Shown: one piece after another, positions 1 through 4,632 of the stretch
Layout of the letters: every line of letters starts with the position of its first letter
Position numbering within the stretch: position 1 is the first letter of the stretch
Assembly: GCA_964550225.1 (NCBI GenBank)
Contig: CAZJXT010000014.1
Span: 1-11,160 of the forward strand
Source of the DNA: CAIXMG01 sp964550225
GTDB taxonomy: Bacteria > Patescibacteriota > Minisyncoccia > Phycocordibacterales > UBA1006
Direction of reading: 5' to 3'
DNA length: 11,160 nt
Made by a program: the position numbers and the translations under genes
The notes under the pieces: model-generated
The model's input: only the letters and a program-made list of their open reading frames with translations
Told to the model about the DNA's origin: nothing
The model's database searches: none

Positions 1-1
1 T

Positions 2-541
2 ACAAAAAAATACAATCTCGTAGATCAGTATGGAAATCCGAATACCGAGGGTCGCGTGATCGCTATAGAACTTGAAAAATATTTTGTGGTGACAGTATAT
101 ACTCCGAACTCAAAAGCAGATCTGTCAAGAATTCCCTTGCGTCATGATAACTGGGATCCTGCGTTTTTAGAATATATGATGCATCTTGAAAAACAAAAAC
201 CTGTATTATTTTCCGGTGATCTGAATGTAGCACATACAGAAGATGATCTCGCAAATCCAAAAGCAAATACAAATACTCATGGATTTACCAAGGAAGAACG
301 TTCAGGTATTGATGCCGTAATCAAAGCTGGTTTCATAGATACGTTTCGATTATTTACGAGTGGAAATGGTCACTACAGTTGGTGGAGTAACTTTGCAAAT
401 TCACGAGAGCGTAATGTGGGATGGAGAATTGATTATTGGTTTGTTTCAAAAATACTTGAGAAAAAAATAACAAGCTCAAAAATTTTATCAAATCAAAAGG
501 GTTCTGATCATGCGCCTGTTGTTTTAGAAATAAAAGACTAA
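2..541 (+). CDS. xth: Exodeoxyribonuclease III, C-terminal part (truncated by window edge)
   Basis: This is the C-terminal ~179 residues of an exonuclease III/AP endonuclease of the endonuclease-exonuclease-phosphatase fold. The family cuts DNA 5' to abasic sites and trims 3' ends in base-excision repair. The frame is open to the first bases, so the true start lies upstream; the GTG at 56 is internal. Visible family motifs are EGRVIAIE, the VYTPNS segment, GDLNVAH (catalytic Asp/Asn pair), the TWWS-like YSWWSNF, NVGWRIDYWFVS and the closing GSDHAPV with the Asp-His of the active site. The gene ends at TAA 539-541 and is followed at once by a hairpin terminator. The call is secure; whether the specificity is xth or exoA type cannot be told. 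Confidence 0.93.
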   Translation, partial: TKKYNLVDQYGNPNTEGRVIAIELEKYFVVTVYTPNSKADLSRIPLRHDNWDPAFLEYMMHLEKQKPVLFSGDLNVAHTEDDLANPKANTNTHGFTKEERSGIDAVIKAGFIDTFRLFTSGNGHYSWWSNFANSRERNVGWRIDYWFVSKILEKKITSSKILSNQKGSDHAPVVLEIKD

Positions 542-546
542 ATAAG

Positions 547-576
547 AAAAGCCGCATTTTCGTTGATGCGGCTTTT
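547..576. terminator. Bidirectional hairpin terminator
   Basis: Perfect 11-bp arms (547-557 and 566-576, AAAAGCCGCAT and its complement) enclose an 8-nt loop. A-rich and T-rich flanks make it usable from both strands. It closes the exonuclease III gene on + and the small-ORF unit (597-1092) on -. Confidence 0.85.
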
Positions 577-596
577 TATAAAAATAATTATGTTAC

Positions 597-950
597 TTAT
601 TGAAATACAAAAATCTTAGGGGGCCTATTTTTGTCATTAACAATAGACATAATCAATGTATTATTATCACGTTGACTATTATTCACCCAAAGTTTTTCAC
701 AGTCCTTGAGCTGTGTTTGAGATATACCAATCTTTTTTTCTGGATCACTACACAATGAAACATCTTCCTCAAGCATGGTGTTACATGTTGATATTTTAGG
801 AAGAGATAATCTAAAGTTTCCTGTTTGTTTTACATGATTATTGTTTTCTGGGTAATAGTCAGTATGAATTTTTCTAAAAAGATATCGGGCATCTGATGTG
901 GTTTTTATGATATCAACAACAGGTCTAACAAGAATAATAATAGTACTCAC
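597..950 (-). CDS. Hypothetical protein, 117 aa
   Basis: I do not recognise this protein. It starts at GTG 950; an in-frame TAA lies five codons upstream, so no longer start exists. It has a hydrophobic stretch near the N-terminus (residues 3-15, interrupted by an Arg and an Asp), a polar middle, three cysteines (within STCNT, SLCSD, KDCEK) and the ending PPKIFVFQ. There is no clear ribosome-binding site. It sits 19 bp downstream of a 40-codon ORF on the same strand behind a plausible promoter, and its end meets a bidirectional terminator, which supports a real transcription unit. The length and the balanced, charged composition favour a true gene over a chance ORF, but no family motif supports it. 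Confidence 0.5.
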   Translation of the reverse strand: MSTIIILVRPVVDIIKTTSDARYLFRKIHTDYYPENNNHVKQTGNFRLSLPKISTCNTMLEEDVSLCSDPEKKIGISQTQLKDCEKLWVNNSQRDNNTLIMSIVNDKNRPPKIFVFQ

Positions 951-969
951 AGTGTTTAGTTTTTAAAGG

Positions 970-1092
970 TTAGAAAAAAAATTTGATGATTTGATGAGTT
1001 TCCTCTATTTTTTCTTCAGAAGACTTCGTTTCTTCTTGAATCAAAGGATGATTTCCTATCTGCAAATTCAAAAGTTCTTCTTCAGTAGGCAT
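970..1092 (-). CDS. Small hypothetical protein, 40 aa
   Basis: This small ORF starts at ATG 1092 (MPTEEELLNLQIGNHPLIQ) and stops at TAA 970-972. It is acidic, with Glu-rich runs (TEEEL, QEETKSSEEKIEE), and ends in Lys-Phe-Phe-Phe. I recognise no family. A sigma70-type promoter (1118-1146) places the start of transcription about 20 nt before this ATG, which is the main argument that it is translated. The 117-aa ORF follows 19 bp later. It may be a genuine small protein or a leader ORF. Confidence 0.4.
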   Translation of the reverse strand: MPTEEELLNLQIGNHPLIQEETKSSEEKIEETHQIIKFFF

Positions 1093-1117
1093 AGTACGTA
1101 TCTTTTATTTAGAATGC

Positions 1118-1146
1118 ATTAAAACATGTTTTTTAAAATAAAGCAA
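1118..1146 (-). promoter_or_regulatory. Promoter for the small-ORF unit
   Basis: On the minus strand TTGCTT (1141-1146) lies 17 bp from TTTAAT (1118-1123), with a TG one base before the -10. The spacer contains a perfect 12-bp palindrome AAAACATGTTTT (1121-1132) overlapping the -10, a possible operator. Confidence 0.5.
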
Positions 1147-1191
1147 GTCATTCTGAGGAAACATTGTACAGTAATAGTGTGTACCGAGTAC

Positions 1192-1219
1192 AAAAAACCC
1201 TGCATTAAGCAGGATTTTT
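1192..1219 (-). terminator. Terminator of cca
   Basis: The hairpin pairs 1192-1203 with 1209-1219 (CCTGC/GCAGG core with A/T flanks), and its loop contains the cca stop codon. On the minus strand the stem is followed by T6. Confidence 0.75.
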
Positions 1220-2743
1220 CTTTGACGATGACACCTTATGTTTCACGTGTAACTTGTGTATCTCTTGTTCCTCTAGTTTTTCTTTCTTTTCCCTCCCTGC
1301 TTCTCCGAGCTTCATAAGTTCAGTATCAGATAATTCTTCAAGTTGTTTCACACGCAATGAAAGATTTTCTACTGTGTTTTTACTTGGCTCTTCTAAAACT
1401 TCTTCAAGAAGCGTATGAAGTATCCATCCCATACGACGTCCAGGTTTCACGTGTAATGTATGTATGAGATAGTTTCCATCAATAGCAAGCTGTGAAACAC
1501 TAATCGGATCACGAAGACATTCTTCAATCATTGCAAAATATTTACGAAGTCGAAACGGAGCCTCTGTTTTTGCCATTCCTACACGGTCACATTCTCGAAC
1601 TTTCATAAGATCCCAAATGTTTTCACGTGAAACATTTTGAATCATACGTCGAACAGCTGATAGAGTTATTGATTCCGTATCACTGAAAAACATATGCCAA
1701 CGTACATATTTAGTAACAATTTCAATATCAGCCTTTGGAAACTTCAAACGTTCCATAATTTTCTGAGTCATTTTTGCCCCAACTACCTCATGTCCATAAA
1801 AAGTTGGTTTAAACTTACCAGGACGTTTTGTTCTTGGTTTTCCAATATCATGAAATAATGCAGCCAGTTTCACGTGAAACGGATAATTTTTATCTGCTGC
1901 GTGTTGGCATGCGTGCAACAAATGTTCCAAAACGTCATATTTATGAACTCCTCCTTGATCACACATATCTCCTTCTAATAATTCAGGAATGATCATTTCA
2001 AGAATTCCTAATTGTTTCATAATTCCAAAAGCAATGATAGGGTTTTTAGAGTTGATTATTTTAATGAACTCATCTCGAACACGTTCGGCTGAAATATTTT
2101 TTAATAAGTGTTTCATGTGAAACATTGCATCAAGTGTTTCATGCGATATTGTAAAGTCTAATTGTGCAGAAAAACGAATTCCGCGTAGTATTCTCAAGGC
2201 ATCTTCCTCAAAACGACATTTTGGATCCCCTACGGTTTGGATATGTCGTTTTGAAATGTCGTTTATACCATCATACATGTCCTTTATAATGTCGTTTTGA
2301 ATATCATAAGCTAATGCGTTAATGGTAAAATCTCGTCGTGCAAGATCTTCTTCAATAGTTTTTGCAAAAGATACATTATCAGGGTGACGATTATCAGAAT
2401 AATTTGACTCAGTTCGAAATGGGGTAATCTCGATTTGACGCGTTGGAGAATTAACCGGCTCTTGTTCATCGATAATCATAACAGTACCAAAACGATTTTC
2501 ATAAACAATTTTATAAGGCATATCTGGCTCAGTGTTTTCTTGCGCAAACAATCTTATGATTTCTTCAGGATGAGCGTCAGTAGTAATATCCCAATCTTTA
2601 GGATCTTGTGATATGGTAGTGCTCATTATTAGGTCACGAACACAACCACCAACAATAAACGCTTGAAAACCAGCGTTTTTGAGAATCTCTGTTACACGTG
2701 AAACACGCGAGGGAATAATTTTTGTGTTTAAGTTATGGTACAT
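1205..2743 (-). CDS. cca: CCA tRNA nucleotidyltransferase with HD domain
   Basis: This 512-aa class II nucleotidyltransferase adds or repairs the 3' CCA of tRNAs. Visible motifs: VGGCVRD (31-37), the metal-binding DxD in KDWDITTDA (Asp50, Asp52), RRDFTINALAYD (136-147), and RFEEDALRILRGIRF (177-191) of the nucleotide-binding region. A C-terminal HD phosphohydrolase-like domain carries LFHDIGKP (297-303). Three of the four tRNAs in the window lack an encoded CCA, so the enzyme is needed. No terminator separates it from tRNA-Gly(GCC), whose 3' end is 40 bp upstream, so the two may share a transcript. The ATG at 2743 has no Shine-Dalgarno. The gene is unusual in hosting six parS-like sites and four copies of the AACGACATT motif; the parS copies appear in the protein as recurrent VSRE or F/L-HVK segments. 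Confidence 0.95.
   Translation of the reverse strand: MYHNLNTKIIPSRVSRVTEILKNAGFQAFIVGGCVRDLIMSTTISQDPKDWDITTDAHPEEIIRLFAQENTEPDMPYKIVYENRFGTVMIIDEQEPVNSPTRQIEITPFRTESNYSDNRHPDNVSFAKTIEEDLARRDFTINALAYDIQNDIIKDMYDGINDISKRHIQTVGDPKCRFEEDALRILRGIRFSAQLDFTISHETLDAMFHMKHLLKNISAERVRDEFIKIINSKNPIIAFGIMKQLGILEMIIPELLEGDMCDQGGVHKYDVLEHLLHACQHAADKNYPFHVKLAALFHDIGKPRTKRPGKFKPTFYGHEVVGAKMTQKIMERLKFPKADIEIVTKYVRWHMFFSDTESITLSAVRRMIQNVSRENIWDLMKVRECDRVGMAKTEAPFRLRKYFAMIEECLRDPISVSQLAIDGNYLIHTLHVKPGRRMGWILHTLLEEVLEEPSKNTVENLSLRVKQLEELSDTELMKLGEAGREKKEKLEEQEIHKLHVKHKVSSSKKNPA
1239..1254. promoter_or_regulatory. parS: parS-like site 1 (in cca)
   Basis: TGTTTCACGTGTAACT differs from the parS consensus TGTTTCACGTGAAACA at two positions. 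It encodes LHVKH near the C-terminus of Cca. Confidence 0.75.
1443..1458. promoter_or_regulatory. parS: Degenerate parS-like site 2 (in cca)
   Basis: GGTTTCACGTGTAATG matches 12 of 16 positions, with the central TTTCACGTG intact. It is the weakest of the ten and may be a decayed site. It encodes LHVKP. Confidence 0.45.
1619..1634. promoter_or_regulatory. parS: parS-like site 3 (in cca)
   Basis: The last 14 bases (TTTCACGTGAAACA, 1621-1634) match the parS consensus exactly and the first two differ. It encodes NVSREN. Confidence 0.8.
1866..1881. promoter_or_regulatory. parS: parS-like site 4 (in cca)
   Basis: The central 14-bp palindrome GTTTCACGTGAAAC is perfect and only the outermost bases differ. 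It encodes FHVKLA directly before the HD-domain motif. Confidence 0.85.
2109..2124. promoter_or_regulatory. parS: parS-like site 5 (in cca)
   Basis: TGTTTCATGTGAAACA has one mismatch to parS. It encodes MFHMKH. Confidence 0.8.
2210..2298. repeat. Cluster of four AACGACATT motifs inside cca
   Basis: Copies are AAAACGACATTT (2210-2221, +) and inverted copies at 2243-2252, 2254-2265 and 2288-2298. Centres are spaced about 32, 13 and 33 bp. The copies fall in different codon registers on the cca strand: KCRF, KRH and NDI (twice). That argues for a DNA-level signal rather than a protein repeat. The same motif fills the candidate oriC about 0.8 kb away. Confidence 0.75.
2690..2705. promoter_or_regulatory. 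parS: parS-like site 6 (in cca)
   Basis: TGTTACACGTGAAACA has one mismatch to parS. It lies near the 5' end of cca and encodes the VSRVT at residues 14-18. Confidence 0.8.
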
Positions 2744-2782
2744 ATTAATAAAAAGAAAATATTAAATAATCAGAAATTTGGG

Positions 2783-2853
2783 TGCGATCAGGGAGAATCG
2801 GACTCCCGTCTCATCCTTGGCAAGGACGTGTTCTACCATTAAACCATGATCGC
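2783..2853 (-). tRNA. tRNA-Gly (anticodon GCC)
   Basis: The 71-nt cloverleaf has a 7-bp acceptor stem (GCGATCA/TGATCGC), D-stem GTTT/GAAC, anticodon stem CGTCC/GGATG around loop TTGCCAA, a 4-nt variable loop and T-stem GGGAG/CTCCC. The discriminator is A73 and the following bases are CCC, so CCA is not encoded. The T-loop reads TCCGATT, with C instead of the near-universal T at position 55; the other three tRNAs here all have TTCGA. A73 also appears in the second tRNA-Gly, which fits an alpha2-type glycyl-tRNA synthetase (inference). It lies directly upstream of cca. Confidence 0.92.
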
Positions 2854-2864
2854 AGATACTTCGT

Positions 2865-2892
2865 ATCATACTAGAAATTTGATTTTTTACAA
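2865..2892 (-). promoter_or_regulatory. Promoter of tRNA-Gly(GCC), possibly also cca
   Basis: On the minus strand TTGTAA (2887-2892), a 16-bp spacer and TATGAT (2865-2870) place initiation a few bases before the tRNA. It overlaps the divergent tRNA-Arg promoter. Confidence 0.55.
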
Positions 2893-2907
2893 GATATGCG
2901 TTATAGT
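2879..2907 (+). promoter_or_regulatory. Promoter of tRNA-Arg(UCG)
   Basis: TTGATT (2879-2884), a 17-bp spacer and TATAGT (2902-2907) put the start near 2914, just before the mature 5' end at 2917. Confidence 0.6.
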
Positions 2908-2916
2908 AAAAATCCT

Positions 2917-2988
2917 GCACCCGTGGTGAAATGGATATCACTACAGTCTTCGGAACTGCCGTTCTAGGTTCGAGTCCTAGCGGGTGCA
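2917..2988 (+). tRNA. tRNA-Arg (anticodon UCG)
   Basis: The 72-nt cloverleaf has acceptor GCACCCG/CGGGTGC, D-stem GTGA/TCAC, anticodon loop CTTCGGA (anticodon TCG), T-stem CTAGG/CCTAG with loop TTCGAGT, and discriminator A73. CCA is not encoded (next bases are CA then A). The first anticodon-stem pair is an A-C mismatch. It is divergent from tRNA-Gly(GCC) and no strong hairpin terminator follows, so transcription may enter the candidate origin. Confidence 0.93.
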
Positions 2989-3099
2989 CAAACTAAACCT
3001 TTCTTTTTAGAAATTTTTTATAGGACAAAATTATAAACGACATTATAAACGACATTGATTTACTCAAAACGACATTTATAATCGACATAGGTAGTTAAT

Positions 3100-3108
3100 T
3101 TATACACA
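3100..3108 (+). promoter_or_regulatory. DnaA box 1
   Basis: TTATACACA matches the TTATNCACA consensus exactly. Confidence 0.7.
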
Positions 3109-3112
3109 TAAC

Positions 3113-3121
3113 TGTGGATAA
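3113..3121 (-). promoter_or_regulatory. DnaA box 2
   Basis: TGTGGATAA is the complement of the perfect consensus TTATCCACA. Confidence 0.8.
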
Positions 3122-3133
3122 CTATGGGATAAC

Positions 3134-3142
3134 TGTTGATAA
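3134..3142 (-). promoter_or_regulatory. DnaA box 3 (variant)
   Basis: TGTTGATAA reads TTATCAACA on the minus strand, one base off consensus. It is in the same orientation as box 2, about two helical turns away. Confidence 0.5.
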
Positions 3143-3310
3143 ATATAGCTATTTCAAAACGACATTTATAAAAAAATGTCGTTTTGAGTAAATAAATGTC
3201 GTTTTGGGCTATTTTTAATCAATTTTAAATAAAATAAAATAAAGAATATAAAAAATATTGATATTTTCTTTATTTTTTCTTAGATATTTCTTTATTATTA
3301 AGGTGATATT

Positions 3311-3778
3311 ATGTTTCACATGAAACAATTTACATCAGAAACACAAAAAACAGGTCTTGTTGGGGAAAAAATAGCAGTAGATTTTCTTATAAATAAAGGT
3401 TTTTCTATCATTGATCGTAATTATAGTAAAAAAATTGGAGAAATAGATATTATTGCCAAAAAGAAAAGCATAATTCATTTTTTTGAAGTTAAAACAATTG
3501 TAAAACGGAATAATATAGTTTCACGTGGAACAAAATATGAAAATAATAATAAGTTTAAAAATGTTTCACGTGAAACATTTTTAAATAATCAACTATATAA
3601 TCCTTTTGATAACATAACTCCTCATAAATTAAGAAAATTTTCGAGAACGGTTGAATGGTATTTGTCAGAAAAACACGTTTCACGTGAAACATTATGGCAA
3701 ATTGATGCAATATCGGTAATTCTTGATTATGAAACAAGAAGGGCACGAGTGGAAATTCTGTGGAACATAATTGCTTAA
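3311..3778 (+). CDS. yraN: YraN-family (UPF0102) putative endonuclease
   Basis: This 155-aa protein has the restriction-endonuclease-like fold signature of the UPF0102/YraN family: GLVGEKIAVDFLINKGFSII (15-34), GEIDII (43-48) and FFEVK (57-61), the Asp/Glu-x-Lys metal-binding core. The family is widespread but its substrate is not settled. ATG 3311 is favoured over ATG 3320 because AAGGTGA (3300-3306), one of the few Shine-Dalgarno-like sequences in the window, lies 4 nt upstream. Three parS sites in the gene encode VSRGT (70-74), VSRET (85-89) and VSRET (123-127), and a fourth (3312-3327) covers the start codon region. The stretch from about residue 65 to 105 looks like a poorly conserved insertion that accommodates these sites. 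Confidence 0.85.
   Translation: MFHMKQFTSETQKTGLVGEKIAVDFLINKGFSIIDRNYSKKIGEIDIIAKKKSIIHFFEVKTIVKRNNIVSRGTKYENNNKFKNVSRETFLNNQLYNPFDNITPHKLRKFSRTVEWYLSEKHVSRETLWQIDAISVILDYETRRARVEILWNIIA
3312..3327. promoter_or_regulatory. parS: parS-like site 7 (at yraN start)
   Basis: TGTTTCACATGAAACA has one mismatch to parS. It begins at the second base of the yraN start codon and encodes MFHMKQ, so ParB bound here would cover the translation start region. Confidence 0.8.
3517..3532. promoter_or_regulatory. parS: parS-like site 8 (in yraN)
   Basis: AGTTTCACGTGGAACA has two mismatches to parS and encodes VSRGT. Confidence 0.75.
3562..3577. promoter_or_regulatory. parS: parS site 9, perfect consensus (in yraN)
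   Basis: TGTTTCACGTGAAACA is identical to the canonical 16-bp bacterial parS and encodes NVSRET. It is the anchor that makes the other nine sites convincing. Confidence 0.92.
3676..3691. promoter_or_regulatory. parS: parS-like site 10 (in yraN)
   Basis: CGTTTCACGTGAAACA has one mismatch, at the first base. It encodes HVSRET and is the rightmost site of the cluster. Confidence 0.88.
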
Positions 3779-3858
3779 TATTATAATATATGTTATTATC
3801 ACCAAGAATTTTTTATAAAATATTCATTTTAAAACCAAATAAAACCAATCTGTTTATC

Positions 3859-4419
3859 ATGCTAAACCCCTACATCCAACATCGCGAAGTGATACTTTCT
3901 CAGTTCGCCTCACGTAATCTTTTCGAAATCGCAAAAGAATTAATGGATAAAAATTCTCCAAAGGGTTTTCTTATCCATTTTGAAAACCACCTTAATGAAA
4001 TACCGTGCTCATTTCGAAAGCATGGATTTAAAATAATAGAACAGACTTTGAGGGCTCAGTACGAAAAAGATCTATTTCTTGATTTTGATAAAACTGGGAA
4101 AAAAGAGGAAAAATCAGCGTTAGATGAATTATTTCTTGGTGAAAAGATAACATCCGAACAAAACGCTGATTTTGAAATCATTTGTGAAAACCTCAGAAGT
4201 TATTTTAAGGCAAAATCGCACCTCTTTGAAAGAAAAACGCTAGAATGGTTTATTTGTGCAAAGCTTGCCGATTTCGTAGAGATTTTTTACGCAAGTATTA
4301 AAAACAACGATCCGGAATGTTTTCATAAAAAGAAAAAAAGAGAATGGTTAAATAGTTTTAATAATGAAAAAAATAACATAAAACAAAAAAGATCATCTCC
4401 GGCTCAGGTTTTATCATAA
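3859..4419 (+). CDS. Hypothetical protein, 186 aa
   Basis: I do not recognise this protein. It appears soluble and mostly helical, with no membrane segment or signal peptide. A conserved-looking block, TLEWFICAKLADFVEIFYASI, is followed by a basic tail (HKKKKREW and KQKRSS). The frame is open back to an ATG at 3790, which would add 23 residues. I prefer ATG 3859 (MLNPYIQHREVILSQF) because a TATAAT at 3782-3787 would start transcription past 3790 and because the extra residues look like untranslated AT-rich DNA. Neither start has a Shine-Dalgarno. It lies downstream of yraN on the same strand and ends at a strong terminator, so it could be read as the second gene of that unit. Confidence 0.7.
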   Translation: MLNPYIQHREVILSQFASRNLFEIAKELMDKNSPKGFLIHFENHLNEIPCSFRKHGFKIIEQTLRAQYEKDLFLDFDKTGKKEEKSALDELFLGEKITSEQNADFEIICENLRSYFKAKSHLFERKTLEWFICAKLADFVEIFYASIKNNDPECFHKKKKREWLNSFNNEKNNIKQKRSSPAQVLS

Positions 4420-4438
4420 ATAACAAAAGGTTTTTTAA

Positions 4439-4471
4439 AAAAGCCTTCGCAATTGCGAAGGCTTTTCTTTT
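4439..4471 (+). terminator. Intrinsic terminator of the yraN unit
   Basis: A 12-bp perfect stem (4439-4450/4455-4466, AAAAGCCTTCGC and complement) with an AATT loop is followed by a T-rich tract. Confidence 0.88.
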
Positions 4472-4481
4472 TGCTCAAATA

Positions 4482-4490
4482 TGCTATAGT
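4482..4490 (+). promoter_or_regulatory. Extended -10 promoter of tRNA-Pro
   Basis: TGCTATAGT is an extended -10 element 14 bp before the tRNA. No good -35 is placed at 16-18 bp because the upstream terminator occupies that position. Confidence 0.6.
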
Positions 4491-4504
4491 CAAGTTCGTT
4501 ATAT

Positions 4505-4577
4505 CGGGATGTGGTGTAACGGCTAACATGCCTGCTTTGGGAGCAGGTGACTCAGGGTTCGAATCCCTGCATCCCGA
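4505..4577 (+). tRNA. tRNA-Pro (anticodon UGG)
   Basis: The 73-nt cloverleaf has acceptor CGGGATG/CATCCCG with the C1-G72 pair typical of tRNA-Pro, anticodon stem CCTGC/GCAGG around TTTGGGA (anticodon TGG), T-arm CAGGG/CCCTG with loop TTCGAAT, and A73. CCA is not encoded. Confidence 0.95.
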
Positions 4578-4580
4578 CAA

Positions 4581-4632
4581 AATAATATAAATAAAAATCC
4601 GCAATACATTGCGGATTTTTATTTATATTATT
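4581..4632. terminator. Bidirectional terminator, 25-bp perfect arms
   Basis: Perfect 25-bp inverted repeat (4581-4605/4608-4632) with a 2-nt loop. The GC core ATCCGCAAT is flanked by A- and T-rich ends, so it can stop tRNA-Pro (+) and the DoxX gene (-), whose stop codon begins at its edge. Confidence 0.88.

Larger units (their letters stand above)
3035..3205. repeat. AACGACATT motif array in the candidate oriC
   Basis: Direct copies lie at 3035-3044, 3047-3056, 3066-3077 and 3156-3167, with a degenerate one at 3080-3089. Inverted copies lie at 3174-3185 and 3194-3205. Most centres are 12-20 bp apart, with a 77-bp gap that holds the DnaA boxes. The copies at 3156 and 3174 form a 13-bp-arm hairpin (3155-3167/3174-3186), and 3058-3077 is a perfect 20-bp inverted repeat of 3174-3193. 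I know of no named origin element with this sequence. Confidence 0.85.
2999..3300. other. oriC: Candidate replication origin (oriC)
   Basis: This gene-free stretch between tRNA-Arg and yraN has the parts of a bacterial origin. It holds two DnaA boxes that fit TTATNCACA (3100-3108 and 3113-3121) and one variant (3134-3142) within 43 bp. Next comes a run in which only 7 of 90 bases (3211-3300) are G or C, a plausible unwinding element. Repeats of AAACGACATT surround the DnaA boxes and parS sites flank the whole. The nearest genes, cca on - and yraN on +, diverge from it. dnaA itself is not in the window, and most genes further right are on -, so strand bias does not settle the matter. Confidence 0.7.

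Noticed and set aside
597..1092. The 40-aa and 117-aa ORFs as one frameshifted gene at the T8 run
   Set aside because: All three frames contain a stop between the two ORFs, so a single slip at the run cannot join them.
1344..2143. Further parS half-sites near 1344-1351, 1492-1499 and 2133-2140
   Set aside because: Only one half of the palindrome matches in each; they may be decayed sites but do not stand alone.
2762..2989. 75-codon minus-strand ORF beginning MHPLGLEPRT
   Set aside because: It is the antisense reading of tRNA-Arg and the sense reading of tRNA-Gly; MHPLGLEPRT-type peptides are a classic tRNA artefact.
3035..3205. CRISPR-like reading of the AACGACATT repeats
   Set aside because: Repeats are only 9-12 bp, occur in both orientations, have irregular short spacing and extend into a coding gene; no cas gene is near.
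3035..3205. Plasmid iteron origin
   Set aside because: No replication initiator gene is in the window, the repeats are not uniform direct iterons, and the surrounding genes are chromosomal housekeeping genes and tRNAs.
4404..4604. 66-codon minus-strand ORF with GCRDSNPESPAPKAG
   Set aside because: Antisense translation of tRNA-Pro and its terminator.
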